Assembly (NCBI GenBank): GCA_031386985.1
Contig: JANNCV010000032.1
Location: forward strand, 121,900-185,899
Reading direction: 5' to 3'
From: JANJUB01 sp031386985
GTDB lineage: Bacteria > Armatimonadota > Fimbriimonadia > Fimbriimonadales > Fimbriimonadaceae
DNA length: 64,000 bases
In this document: positions 9,901 to 17,657 of the stretch, piece by piece
Layout of the letters: each line of letters starts with the position of its first letter
Numbering within the stretch: position 1 is the stretch's first letter
The notes under the pieces: model-generated
What the model saw: the letters and a program-made list of their open reading frames with translations, nothing else
Database searches by the model: none
Told to the model about the DNA's origin: nothing
Translations under genes and position numbers: made by a program

Positions 9901-10575
9901 ATCGCCAGCCCCGGTCACTACTCCAAAACCGTCACCAGGAGAGTCGCCCCTAAACGTGAATAACCGCTTTCCGGTCTTGCCAGAGTAAAGGTGGGCACTT
10001 CCCGCCCATTTGCCGACACTGCTATCCGAGCTCGCTCCTACTATAACATCGAAAAATCCATCACGATTGATGTCACCCGCGCTGCTAACCGAACCCCCGA
10101 ATCTAGATTTTTCTTCATCAATGGAGAACTCGCGTAGTACACGTCCGTTTTTCCCAGAGTAAATCCATGCTATTCCTGATTCAAACCCGCGTTCATTGGT
10201 CGCCCACGGCGCGCCGATTAGCAGATCGGCGTAACCATCACGATTCACATCTCCCGCGCCGTCAACATCTGAGCCAAACAACATGCCCTCGCTTTTGCCA
10301 TGAAAAGTGAACAACACATGTCCATCCTTGCCTGAGAACACCCGAACCGTGCCTGACCTCGGACCGTTATGGTTGTCAGATCGGGCTCCAACAATGAAGT
10401 CGGCCACACCGTCCGCGTTTACATCTCCAGCCGAAGCGACTGAACTCCCAAACTCGTCTCCTTGGGTTTGAACGATTTGGGCACTAGGAAATTGTGTAAC
10501 TACGAATAGGGACGAGACCGTCAGAGATCTGAGCCAAAGCCTGGTATCCACATGCGGAGACTTAAACTTGTTCAT
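6919..10575 (-). CDS. FG-GAP beta-propeller fused to an S41-type peptidase
   Basis: 1218 residues. After an N-terminal hydrophobic segment (residues ~15-33), about seven FG-GAP repeats (residues ~35-440) carry calcium-binding loops such as DVNADGVADF and DVNRDGYADL, as in integrin-alpha-like propellers. A beta-sandwich (NGNFEIGAKGEPPRGW onward, ~465-640) resembles a carbohydrate-binding module. The C-terminal half (~860-1205) is a tail-specific/S41 peptidase: a helical N-domain ending KDGHGYVG, a PDZ-like segment (LKLGDVILEVDGVSATTL) and a core with TDARAISQGEFF, whose Ser is the likely nucleophile. It is probably exported. The combination suggests a surface-anchored processing enzyme, but the substrate is unknown. 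The start has TATACT 7 nt upstream. Confidence 0.9.
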   Translation of the reverse strand: MNKFKSPHVDTRLWLRSLTVSSLFVVTQFPSAQIVQTQGDEFGSSVASAGDVNADGVADFIVGARSDNHNGPRSGTVRVFSGKDGHVLFTFHGKSEGMLFGSDVDGAGDVNRDGYADLLIGAPWATNERGFESGIAWIYSGKNGRVLREFSIDEEKSRFGGSVSSAGDINRDGFFDVIVGASSDSSVGKWAGSAHLYSGKTGKRLFTFRGDSPGDGFGVVTGAGDVNGDGFADVAVGAYGNDKNGQDAGSVRVFSGKDGAVVFTAFGDTAGDSLGEHVEGVGDLNGDGCGDIIAGAFDADTKNGVNSGMARVFSGRDGRILHTIIGDQVEHMLGGYVGGAGDVNRDGFADLLVGSYSDKNEVRIYSGKDGKVLYTVAHPDGDGSHLKQPRSAGDVNGDNVPDIIVGAPGAFQTPNPGNAFIFSGSDGSLIRRFELYINEGNAAKAKKKVSSLFREVLVSARKSVGVVNGNFEIGAKGEPPRGWIAATNAARDSKATTGVRAEVVTTGAGEGKSCVSIELTEENPDPRHYAVLSQSLDATPYRGKRVRVRALLKVEPGANHEAGTWLRVELVGGGFGFFDNTSMRSVRTPDWTPIEIVGDIALDASHLVFGAYSPQKARSKVWVDAFSLEVLGATPVASNEIARPLSPSALESLVAFTKAFGYLRYFHPSDEAFKADWNELASAGVSAVESASSPEELAKRLQSIFGPVAPTAQFLIKGQPNAVVSVPRDANLAVVWEHFGVGLGTTYSSNRVYQRISNLPVDMPSPSKPLILDIGGGVRVQFSVSCFVGAGRRTLPQSVRKNSSGASPKELPAPTAGIVVSTPGRAERLGAVIQSWNIFQHFYPNFDDVQLDWHQELRETLTAVANDSSLVTYVQSVRRMVAKLKDGHGYVGAPWERQMGVGVALTWVGDEIVVCGLVPSFQEKLKLGDVILEVDGVSATTLAKEMEQFLPSSTTDRTRLLVSWGLLSGPAPQVELLVRGEDGLNRNVSLARGGTGPLLYEPRPNVLVTELRPGVWYVDMQKLSSQNVSDILGKIKDAKAIILDMRGHAGDGGASELFGHLTDKAMDSPKLQTPIPVLPDQVGLKFTNSHGSIQAREPRIKAKIIFLTDARAISQGEFFMDYVEFYKLGEIVGSPTAGTDGAVNYIAAGGLSIRWTGQKVDKHDGTPLNGVGILPTVLVKRTIEGIRAGKDEVLERAIEIALRAIGQSSGAQKSSPPR

Positions 10576-10582
10576 GCAGCGA

Positions 10583-10588
10583 AGTATA
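10583..10588 (-). promoter_or_regulatory. -10 box (TATACT) for a leaderless FG-GAP/S41 gene
   Basis: TATACT on the minus strand lies 7 nt before the ATG at 10575 and no SD is present, so transcription should begin at or next to the start codon. No clear -35 is visible. Confidence 0.5.
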
Positions 10589-10649
10589 ACTTATGGCCCA
10601 CCCGCCGCATGTGCATTTAATCACAATCCGCAAAAAACGTTTGAGGACC

Positions 10650-10844
10650 CTATCTGGGCTGGACGGCGGTTTCAGCATGTCTTGATTGAACCAAACGCTC
10701 CCGGTAATCGTTAAACATACAGATTGAACGTACGCCGATATGGTTCGCTACTTCGACCGCTTGTCCCCAACTTTGAGGATTTAGCTTCCCATCGCGACAT
10801 TGGTTCGTCTCTACATCAAACCGGGCACAATCTTTACAAAACAT
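10650..10844 (-). CDS. small four-cysteine protein of unknown function
   Basis: 64 residues with cysteines at positions 3, 6, 16 and 42 (MFCKDCARFD, NQCRDGKLNPQ, VRSICMFNDYRERLV). The spacing C-x2-C-x9-C-x25-C suggests a metal site, zinc or perhaps iron-sulfur. Dense conserved-looking polar motifs argue that this is a real gene. Upstream on the minus strand, AAAGGAA about 10 nt before the ATG serves as SD. That SD lies inside the first codons of the divergent gene, because the two start codons share the tetranucleotide CATG at 10842-10845. Function is unknown. Confidence 0.75.
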   Translation of the reverse strand: MFCKDCARFDVETNQCRDGKLNPQSWGQAVEVANHIGVRSICMFNDYRERLVQSRHAETAVQPR

Positions 10845-11847
10845 GACAAACGCGTTCCTTTGCTTTATCCTCGCTTTTCAAACTCAAGTTCCGGCCAAGC
10901 AGACTTCGCCGACCCTGACTTTGGCGGCCGATGCGTTGGTGATCGCTGTGAACGGAAAAGAACACCGCGAGCCTCTAAAAATCGCCACTGTCGCTGAAGA
11001 TTTGCGTACAAGTTACCGGAAAGACGAGACATCTGTCTCGTGGGATTCGAGAGGTTTGCACGTTAAGAACGGTTCGTTTGAATCCACAAGCCTCCTCGAA
11101 GATTGTGCGCTTTCTCCCCGTCTCTTTGAGCGAGCTGAGATCATCGAAAACCGCGATCTCATTGCCGCCGGCAAGCAGGGGAAAGCCGCTAACGGGCTCG
11201 CGGGTTCGCTCCGTTTAGGCAAGTATGTTTATCTTTTGCCGCGATGGTCCGACACCAGCGGCAAGGTATGGCTAGAAGCCCTCGTCTCTGTCAACCTCGA
11301 TGATCCGAAGCCGAGGTGGAAACTTTTAGGTAAGTTTAATGGCTATAGCTTACTCAAATCGGCGATTGAAAGCCGTTTGTTCCCCCAAAGCGCAAATGTT
11401 TGCTTGTTTGCTACTCAAGCCTCCGGACGCTGGGGAATGGCAAGTTTTGATCCGGCGACCCAAAAATTTGCATTCAAAGAGTTGGGTGAAAAGCTGGAAG
11501 ATTACATCTACATCGGCGGCAAAATGTTCATGATCTCCGAAGCAACCAGCTACGGAAAGACGAGACTCGCCCGTTTTGATCTTGAGACGGGAGCAAGGCG
11601 AGACTTGATGGAAGCGAAAGGGGACATCTTGCTGGTAGATGACCACAAACCCTATTTGGTCGAAATCCAAACGAATCTCGGCCCGGCATTGCGAAACCTG
11701 GAGACCGGATGCCAACTCGCGATTTCACCTCGGTCGGTTGTTCGACGTACGCCGTTTGGAGTTCTAGTTTGGCCCGTGGACGATCCTCAGCAAGCGGCCC
11801 TCTATTCGTTTGAGAGATACGTTCGCTTAGCTATCGTGGCAAAGTGA
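10843..11847 (+). CDS. secreted protein of unknown function
   Basis: 334 residues beginning with a short signal-like segment (MTNAFLCFILAFQTQVPA). The rest is beta-rich, with repeated patterns such as YVYLLPRWSD, KMFMISEATSYGKTRLARFD and HKPYLVEIQ that fit a beta-propeller, but no named family is recognised. The start overlaps the start codon of the divergent Cys-rich gene, so there is no room for an SD. No -10 sits at the usual leaderless distance, so the promoter is unclear. A 4-TM membrane gene follows 18 bp downstream on the same strand. Confidence 0.75.
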   Translation: MTNAFLCFILAFQTQVPAKQTSPTLTLAADALVIAVNGKEHREPLKIATVAEDLRTSYRKDETSVSWDSRGLHVKNGSFESTSLLEDCALSPRLFERAEIIENRDLIAAGKQGKAANGLAGSLRLGKYVYLLPRWSDTSGKVWLEALVSVNLDDPKPRWKLLGKFNGYSLLKSAIESRLFPQSANVCLFATQASGRWGMASFDPATQKFAFKELGEKLEDYIYIGGKMFMISEATSYGKTRLARFDLETGARRDLMEAKGDILLVDDHKPYLVEIQTNLGPALRNLETGCQLAISPRSVVRRTPFGVLVWPVDDPQQAALYSFERYVRLAIVAK

Positions 11848-11865
11848 AATCCGATTTCTCAGCGC

Positions 11866-12318
11866 TTGGTGGTACGGTCAGAGTTACGGGAAGTAGAGGT
11901 TACATTGAAGTTGGATGACCCTCCGCCGTGGATTTTTCCCGCAATTATTTTGGCGTTTTGCGGACTCTTTTTCACGGCGCCTGACTACGTCTCAGATGGT
12001 CAAGGGGTGGTAGCGCTTGACAAGATTCCCTATGTTTGGTGCGCCATTGCGGGAGTTGTCACTCTCTTCCTGTTCTCCATCAGCCTAAAAGTTTACGAAT
12101 GGGCGGAATGGGGAGATGAAGAACGCGGTTGGTTTTGGCGTGCCATTTCTTGGTCCTTTTTGCCGATCCTACTCTCGTTTGTTGTGGCCTTTTTACTTGG
12201 AGCAAAGTTCGAGTGGAGTTATGACGCGGCGACTCTGGCGGCGCTGACTCCCTACATCATCTTTACGATCTACTTCTGGCTTCGCCGTCCAAAGGCTAAC
12301 GCAGATTCTTGGGACTGA
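11866..12318 (+). CDS. four-TM membrane protein of unknown function
   Basis: Four hydrophobic segments: WIFPAIILAFCGLFF, VWCAIAGVVTLFLFSISL, FLPILLSFVVAFLLGA and TPYIIFTIYFWL. The longest reading uses TTG at 11866 (150 residues). An internal TTG at 11905, 5 nt after AGAGG (11895-11899), would remove 13 residues and is an equally good start. It follows the secreted gene by 18 bp and is probably co-transcribed with it. No family is recognised. Confidence 0.7.
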   Translation: MVVRSELREVEVTLKLDDPPPWIFPAIILAFCGLFFTAPDYVSDGQGVVALDKIPYVWCAIAGVVTLFLFSISLKVYEWAEWGDEERGWFWRAISWSFLPILLSFVVAFLLGAKFEWSYDAATLAALTPYIIFTIYFWLRRPKANADSWD

Positions 12319-12502
12319 GCTTTTGTTCCGGTTGAGTCGCCGTTTTAACTTCCCGAGGCTCTACCGAACGTCTCTCCAGGTTCAAAGGGTATCCTCTTTA
12401 GTCGGCGAACGGCGGTTTGAATCGTTAAAGGTTTGGATCAATCCTCCCGATAACATAAACCGAACCCCCGGACTGCCGGACTTCCGAACTCCACCCACGA
12501 CA

Positions 12503-13633
12503 ATGAGCAAAATCAAGATTTACACCTCCGAATCCGTTTCGGAAGGTCACCCCGATAAGTTAGCCGACCAGATTTCCGATGCCTTGCTAGATGAATGCCT
12601 GAAGCAAGACCAACTCGCGCGGGTGGCTATTGAGACCCTGTTAACCCGCGGAATGGCAGTGGTGGCGGGTGAAGTTACCGTTGATGGTTACGTGGATGTT
12701 GCCGATATAGTACGAAACACGATCAATGCCGTGGGATATACCGATACCGAACTCGGCTTCGATGGTAGCACCTGCGGCGTGATGGTAGCCATTCAAGAGC
12801 AAAGCCCCGATATCGCGGTCGGAGTTGATACCGGCGGCGCGGGCGACCAAGGCATGATGTTTGGCATGGCGACCAACGAAACCCCCGAACTGATGCCGTT
12901 GCCGATTTCTATCGCTCACGCACTTGTGAGAAGGGCCAGCGAAGTAAGGCGTAAGCATTCATCTTTAGGTTTGAGGCCCGACGTGAAGAGCCAAGTTTCG
13001 GTGGAATATGTGAACGGCAAGCCGACGCGGATTGACACAATCGTCGTTTCCGCCCAGCATTCGCCTTCGCTGACTCATGAAGCCGTGAAAGAAGTCGTTC
13101 GCCAGCATATTATCAGCCCCGTTCTCGGCGATTATGAAGGTTATGTAACTGGCGATATCAAGTTCCACATCAACCCCACCGGTATCTTCACCATCGGCGG
13201 CCCGCAAGCCGATACCGGCGTTACTGGGCGAAAGATTATCGTTGACACCTACGGTGGAATGTGCCCCCATGGCGGCGGCGCATTCAGCGGCAAAGATCCG
13301 ACGAAGGTGGATCGCTCCGCCGCCTATATGGCTAGGCATATTGCGAAGTGCATCGTCGCCGCCGGCTTAGCCGAGCGAGCGCAGATTGCATTGGCTTACG
13401 CGATTGGAGTCGTTCAACCGGTTTCGATCAACATCGAAACCTTTGGCACTGAGAAATGCGACATTGACACGATAGAGGAACGAGTGCGCGATACGTTCGA
13501 TATGTCGCCAAAAGGAATCATCGAACATTTGGACCTCCGACGGCCGATCTACTTGCCCACGGCAAGAAACGGTCACTTCGGCAACCCATCCTTCCCCTGG
13601 GAAAGTACAGCTCCAGCGGCTAAGCTCGTATAG
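12503..13633 (+). CDS. metK: S-adenosylmethionine synthetase
   Basis: 376 residues from the ATG at 12503 (MSKIKIYTSESVSEGHPDK), a normal length for MetK. It makes S-adenosylmethionine from methionine and ATP. All hallmarks are present: GHPDKLADQISDA, GAGDQGMMFGMATNE, the P-loop-like GGGAFSGKDPTKVDRSAAY, and the C-terminal block with IGVVQPVSI. The frame is open a further 60 codons upstream, but that part has no MetK similarity and is not included. The 184-nt upstream gap has no SAM-I-type riboswitch that I can recognise and no SD before the ATG. Confidence 0.97.
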   Translation: MSKIKIYTSESVSEGHPDKLADQISDALLDECLKQDQLARVAIETLLTRGMAVVAGEVTVDGYVDVADIVRNTINAVGYTDTELGFDGSTCGVMVAIQEQSPDIAVGVDTGGAGDQGMMFGMATNETPELMPLPISIAHALVRRASEVRRKHSSLGLRPDVKSQVSVEYVNGKPTRIDTIVVSAQHSPSLTHEAVKEVVRQHIISPVLGDYEGYVTGDIKFHINPTGIFTIGGPQADTGVTGRKIIVDTYGGMCPHGGGAFSGKDPTKVDRSAAYMARHIAKCIVAAGLAERAQIALAYAIGVVQPVSINIETFGTEKCDIDTIEERVRDTFDMSPKGIIEHLDLRRPIYLPTARNGHFGNPSFPWESTAPAAKLV

Positions 13634-13667
13634 GGGGGAGTTGCCTGAAATGGGCCAAGGCGCTTGA

Positions 13668-16625
13668 TCAAGCCTTCGGGCCAAACAACCTTTCGACGAA
13701 CTCCTGATCAGTCTGTATATCAGAGGAAGACCAGGCGATCGTTAGATCTTTTGGCGAAAGGCCAGCATTAACTCTCGGAAGCTCCCGATCATAGTCCTTG
13801 GCAAGGAAAGGGATCATCGCCATTTGGTGCCGGCGACGCGCTCGTTCGGCCCGTCCCCAGCATGTTGCGGCCCTGGGAAAGTCGCTATTGGCGGCGAAGA
13901 CCGTTCCGGCAATCGTGAGGGCCGATTGTCCTAGCGCAACCCCGCACTCTACATAAAGGCGCAAACTGGTTTCGATATTCGAAAGAGCGCGGGCACCTTG
14001 TCCGTGGCGATAATCAATCAGGGCCCGGTTGTAATAGCAATGAGCTAGGCGAGCGGGTAACTTTGCTTCGATCCAAAGATATTTCGCTTCTTCAAAGTGA
14101 GGTTGAGCCATCGCGTAGTCAGAATTCCCGATGGAACAGGCCAAACCGACTAACGCGCTGGCGACGATGGTGTTGTCCTCTGCCCGCTGTGCGAATTTTA
14201 GGGCAGTTTCGAAGCCGGCAACAGCGGCATCCTCATCGCCCCGATCGAAGACCACCCAGGCTAAATTGAGGTGGCACATCGCGGCAGACTCATCGTCACC
14301 ATCCGCGGGCAAAAGCGCAATTGCTTCTTCCAAAACTCGTTGAGCAAACTGAAAATCCCCTTGGGTGATCGCAGAACTGACCGAATCCGTGCGGCTCGCA
14401 ATTCTCAGAACTCGATCACCAGATTCGTCGGCAGCTTTTTGGGCAAGCTGATACTGAATGAAGGTGGCTTTGATGTTTCGAGTGCCGTAGTACGTCTCAG
14501 CCATGAGCATGTGGGCTTGAGCTGCAAGCGCAGGTTTCAAATCTTCGAGGGTAGCGTTCGATAGAGACTCGAGGGGAGCAACCCACATTTGCGGCCCTCC
14601 CCGGCGATCGAGGTATTCACTGAGCGGAAGCGTGAGTTGCCACGCGGACTCGGGGGCTACCATTCCGTTCGAGGCGGCTTCAATTGCGGCTAGAAGGTTG
14701 CCCGCATCATTCGAAACTTTGATTACCCACTGGGCAACATCAGACTTTCGCAAATCCGAGTTTGTGATTGAAAGCAGGTGATTTAGATGTTGTTCCGTCG
14801 CTTCACGATGAAGTTTAGCGTCTTCATCCAACAGGTGAATCGCCATCTCTCGCACGGTTTCAAGCATTGAAAAGCGCAACTCATCCGCCGCCTCACTCCA
14901 AGTTATGAGGGAGCACCGAGAAAGTCGCTCTACGATGGCTTCCGCATCGGGGCCAAGCAAGGCAACCGCTAAGGAGATATCAAATCCGCCACGGCAAACG
15001 CCAAGCACGGCAAACGCCCTTCTATCAACATCGGTTAAAAGACCTAGACTCCACTCGATGATGATTCGCAGACTTCGGTGCTGTTCGCGTACGAGCGGGC
15101 GAGATGTTTCGATATCAATTCGGCGGGCAAGGGAAGCGATCACTTGGGCAGGCGTAAGCGTGCCCAGTTTTGCGGCCGCGAGTTCGATGGCGAGCGGAAT
15201 ACCATCCATACGCTGCACAAGGAGCAAAACGCTCTGTGCATTAGCGGGAGTAACGGAAAACCCGGGGCGAACCGCCTGGGCTGCATCGGTGAGGAGTTCA
15301 ACGCTCGGTGAAGTCCGAAGCGCCGGTAAATCCCGATAATCCGTCGGCAACGGCAACGGCAACACGGGATACAGGCGTTCACCTGACAAATTCAAGGGCA
15401 CCCGGCTCGTGGCCAAAACCTTAAGATTGGGGCAGGCTGCCATGAGCTCAGAGACAATCGCGGTGCAATCTTCCACCAGATGCTCCAAGTTATCAAGGGC
15501 AAGTAAGGCGGGGCGACCCCCGAGCTTTTCGGCAATTCTCTCGGCTAAACCCTGGCCGGTGGGGAGCCCGATTTCGGCCGCAATTGCCCCCCAAGCTTGT
15601 TCGCCCGACTCCACCCCTATGAGCGATACGAACCAAGTCTGCCCGGCGTAAACTTCCGATTGATTCTCGGTCGCGCGTTGGGCGAGTCGCGTTTTTCCCG
15701 AGCCGCCCAGTCCGATGAGGTTGATCAACTTAGGCTCATGATTTGGAGCGAGCAAGGTGAGAAGTTCACCAAGCTCCTTATCGCGGCCGAAAAAGCTCTT
15801 TCGGGCTGGCCGGTTGACTTCCGGTGATTTCAAGTCCGTTTCGGTAACGGCTGGACGCTCCCGCCGAGGCAGGGTTTCTATTAGACTCATCGCTTCCTCA
15901 CCCGGCATTTCCCCCCAGTTGTCTTCCAGCATTTGCTCGAGGTCTTCGAACTGTTTGAGAACCATCGAATTGTTGCCACTCGCCGCATACACGCGCATCA
16001 AGTTGACGTGTAAGTCTTCCCGCATGGGAAAGTATGACAGTCCCTTTCGCGCCCACTCGGCGGCTTTGTTCGAACTCCCTTGGTCGCAAAGGGCGACGCT
16101 TAGGGAGCCGAGAGTATTTGCAAAATGTTCTTCGAGCTCGAGCGCTTGGGGTGTTATCCAATATTCGTTCGCCCCATCTAAAAACGCTCCAGTCCACAGA
16201 TAGAGCGCTTCGGTCATCTGCTCGATCCGGGCCAAGCCACTGAGGGACTTGGCCGATTCGATCCCGGCCAAAAAATCCCGCACATCGGTTGTGATCCCCC
16301 TTTCGCTGAGCTCGACCACTTCCCGATCGGATTGAAGATAAATGTCGGGGTCCCATCCTTCGGTAGCAAGCGAAGCCCTCAATGCGCTGAGCGCCATTCT
16401 TAAGGATTGGCGGCCCTGAGTGGCATTGCTTTCGGGCCAAAACGTCTCGACAAGTAGATCCTTGGCGATGGGTTTGCCCGTATGAAAGGCAAGGTACGCG
16501 AGCAACCCCGCTGTTTTTCGAGTTCGAAATGAAACCACCGTGCCCTTTCGCTCGGCGCGGAATGCCCCAAAAAAACGGACGTTCCAACGATCGTCCGAAT
16601 CTATGATGGTTGCATCTGAACTCAC
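13668..16625 (-). CDS. SARP/AfsR-like regulator: DNA-binding, BTAD, NB-ARC and TPR domains
   Basis: 985 residues if started at the GTG at 16625; the frame runs 17 codons further to 16676. Domain order: a winged-helix DNA-binding N-terminus (~15-95, SFRTRKTAGLLAYLAFHTGK), a BTAD helical domain (~105-250), an NB-ARC/STAND ATPase with P-loop GLGGSGKT near residue 305 and Walker B-like ALLALDNLEH, then TPR-like helices to the end. The architecture matches AfsR/SARP-type activators that sense a signal through the ATPase/TPR part. The GTG start is preferred because a perfect TATAAT ends 7 nt before it. Three phased copies of RCGTCAY lie 71-110 bp upstream of the start and may be its own operator. 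The target genes are unknown. Confidence 0.9.
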   Translation of the reverse strand: MSSDATIIDSDDRWNVRFFGAFRAERKGTVVSFRTRKTAGLLAYLAFHTGKPIAKDLLVETFWPESNATQGRQSLRMALSALRASLATEGWDPDIYLQSDREVVELSERGITTDVRDFLAGIESAKSLSGLARIEQMTEALYLWTGAFLDGANEYWITPQALELEEHFANTLGSLSVALCDQGSSNKAAEWARKGLSYFPMREDLHVNLMRVYAASGNNSMVLKQFEDLEQMLEDNWGEMPGEEAMSLIETLPRRERPAVTETDLKSPEVNRPARKSFFGRDKELGELLTLLAPNHEPKLINLIGLGGSGKTRLAQRATENQSEVYAGQTWFVSLIGVESGEQAWGAIAAEIGLPTGQGLAERIAEKLGGRPALLALDNLEHLVEDCTAIVSELMAACPNLKVLATSRVPLNLSGERLYPVLPLPLPTDYRDLPALRTSPSVELLTDAAQAVRPGFSVTPANAQSVLLLVQRMDGIPLAIELAAAKLGTLTPAQVIASLARRIDIETSRPLVREQHRSLRIIIEWSLGLLTDVDRRAFAVLGVCRGGFDISLAVALLGPDAEAIVERLSRCSLITWSEAADELRFSMLETVREMAIHLLDEDAKLHREATEQHLNHLLSITNSDLRKSDVAQWVIKVSNDAGNLLAAIEAASNGMVAPESAWQLTLPLSEYLDRRGGPQMWVAPLESLSNATLEDLKPALAAQAHMLMAETYYGTRNIKATFIQYQLAQKAADESGDRVLRIASRTDSVSSAITQGDFQFAQRVLEEAIALLPADGDDESAAMCHLNLAWVVFDRGDEDAAVAGFETALKFAQRAEDNTIVASALVGLACSIGNSDYAMAQPHFEEAKYLWIEAKLPARLAHCYYNRALIDYRHGQGARALSNIETSLRLYVECGVALGQSALTIAGTVFAANSDFPRAATCWGRAERARRRHQMAMIPFLAKDYDRELPRVNAGLSPKDLTIAWSSSDIQTDQEFVERLFGPKA

Positions 16626-16632
16626 GCATTCT

Positions 16633-16638
16633 ATTATA
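16633..16638 (-). promoter_or_regulatory. -10 box (TATAAT) of the SARP-like gene
   Basis: A consensus TATAAT on the minus strand lies 7 nt before the GTG at 16625. This geometry implies leaderless transcription. The -35 region lacks a TTGACA match, as expected of an activator-dependent promoter. Confidence 0.6.
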
Positions 16639-16695
16639 AGGCCTGTGCACGCATAGCGACACAGATAAAGCTTCACTACTATTAAAACAAGGCAA

Positions 16696-16735
16696 ACGTC
16701 ACAGAAACGTCACAAGTCAATTGAGTCTGCGTCAT
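16696..16735. promoter_or_regulatory. three phased RCGTCAY heptamers, candidate SARP operator
   Basis: ACGTCAC at 16696-16702, ACGTCAC at 16707-16713 and GCGTCAT at 16729-16735 are spaced by 11 and 22 bp, so they face the same side of the helix. Direct heptamers at 11- or 22-bp steps are the known binding pattern of SARP activators. They lie between the SARP-like gene and the tRNA gene. Confidence 0.45.
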
Positions 16736-16801
16736 GAGTAACATTTTTCGGGTTCGTTTACGCCGCATAGTGCCTAAAAAATGAGAGCTGACGCGGTACA
16801 C

Positions 16802-16807
16802 TATGAT
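16802..16807 (+). promoter_or_regulatory. -10 box (TATGAT) of the tRNA-Ala gene
   Basis: TATGAT ends 7 nt before the first base of the tRNA, so transcription would start at or very near the mature 5' end. The -35 is not evident. Confidence 0.4.
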
Positions 16808-16814
16808 TTCCTGT

Positions 16815-16890
16815 GGGGGATTAGCTCAATTGGGAGAGCACCTGCTTTGCAAGCAGGGGGTTAGGGGTTCGAGTCCCCTATCCTCCACCA
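16815..16890 (+). tRNA. tRNA-Ala (anticodon TGC)
   Basis: The 76 nt fold as a standard cloverleaf. The acceptor strand GGGGGAT (16815-16821) pairs with ATCCTCC (16880-16886) and includes the G3-U70 pair that identifies alanine tRNA. The D arm contains TTAGCTCAATTGGGAGAGC. The anticodon stem-loop CTGCTTTGCAAGCAG gives anticodon TGC. The T arm contains GGTTCGAGTCC. The discriminator A is followed by an encoded CCA (16888-16890). Confidence 0.97.
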
Positions 16891-16977
16891 AGTATTCGCC
16901 GAACCTTGTGGCACGAACTTCAAGCCGATAAAGGCGACTCTTCATTTTTGAGTGCGCCACATGGGCATTCTCTCCAG

Positions 16978-16983
16978 TAAAAT
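16978..16983 (+). promoter_or_regulatory. -10 box (TAAAAT) before the broken AlkD-like gene
   Basis: TAAAAT ends 6 nt before the ATG at 16990, the leaderless spacing seen repeatedly in this window. The promoter seems intact although the gene behind it is broken. Confidence 0.4.
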
Positions 16984-16989
16984 CACTCG

Positions 16990-17657
16990 ATGATCCTTGC
17001 CGAAGCTATGAGCCGGCTGGCTGCCCTCGGTAGCGAAAAGATGCGCCAAATGAATGCCCGAAACGGTGCGGGTGACAGCCAGTTCGGCGTCAAAATGGGC
17101 GATATTCGCAATATCGCCAAAGAGATCAAGTCGGACCACAAACTGGCCTTAGAGTTGTGGGCAACTGGCACATTGAGGCCATGTTTCTGGCAACTTTGAT
17201 TATTCGGCCAAAGCAACTTTCCTCTGAAGAAGTGGAGGCGATGGTTGGCTAGGCTACCTTCACTCATGTTGCCGATTGGCTGGTGTCCTATGTGGTGAAA
17301 CTCCACCCCGAAAAGGAGGCCCTACGCCAAAAGTGGATGACATCGGGCGAAGTGATGCGAGCCCGCGCCGGTTGGAGCTTGACCTATGATCGAATCAGCA
17401 AAGATGCTAGTTGTCTTGATGGTGGCGGTCTTCTGGATCGAATTGAGCGTGAACTAAGCGGCGCACCGTCACCCATTCAATGGACGATGAATTTCTGCCT
17501 CATAGGGATTGGAATTGAGTTTCCGGAACATCGGGCTCGCGCCGTCGCTATCGGCGAGACACTTGGCATTTACCGCGATTACCCCTGTTCAATGGGGTGC
17601 ACTTCTCCCTTCGCGCCTATCGCTAGCAAGGAGCTGGCGAGTCGTAAAAGCAGCTAG
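16990..17657 (+). pseudogene. broken DNA alkylation repair (AlkD-like HEAT) gene
   Basis: Two reading frames together give one AlkD-like protein. The first covers MNARNGAGDSQFGVKMGDIR, a signature of the family, and runs to about 17168. A one-base loss there (GGCACATTG, where GGCAACATTG would restore frame) shifts into a second frame that reads NIEAMFLATLIIRPKQL. An in-frame TAG follows at 17250-17252. The frame then continues from ADWLVSYVVKLHPEKEAL to the C-terminal block CTSPFAPI. AlkD-type proteins remove bulky or alkylated bases. With two independent lesions the gene is probably inactive, though a sequencing error could explain one of them. It converges with, and overlaps by 4 bp, the S15-like peptidase gene. 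Confidence 0.85.

Noticed and set aside
12319..12502. SAM riboswitch before metK
   Set aside because: I could not find a kink-turn or the SAM-I/SAM-II core in the 184 nt, and there is no terminator in front of metK.
15898..16695. Minus-strand 265-residue ORF overlapping the SARP-like gene
   Set aside because: Composition is rich in Arg/Cys/Gly without domain pattern; it is a frame shadow of the BTAD/NB-ARC gene.
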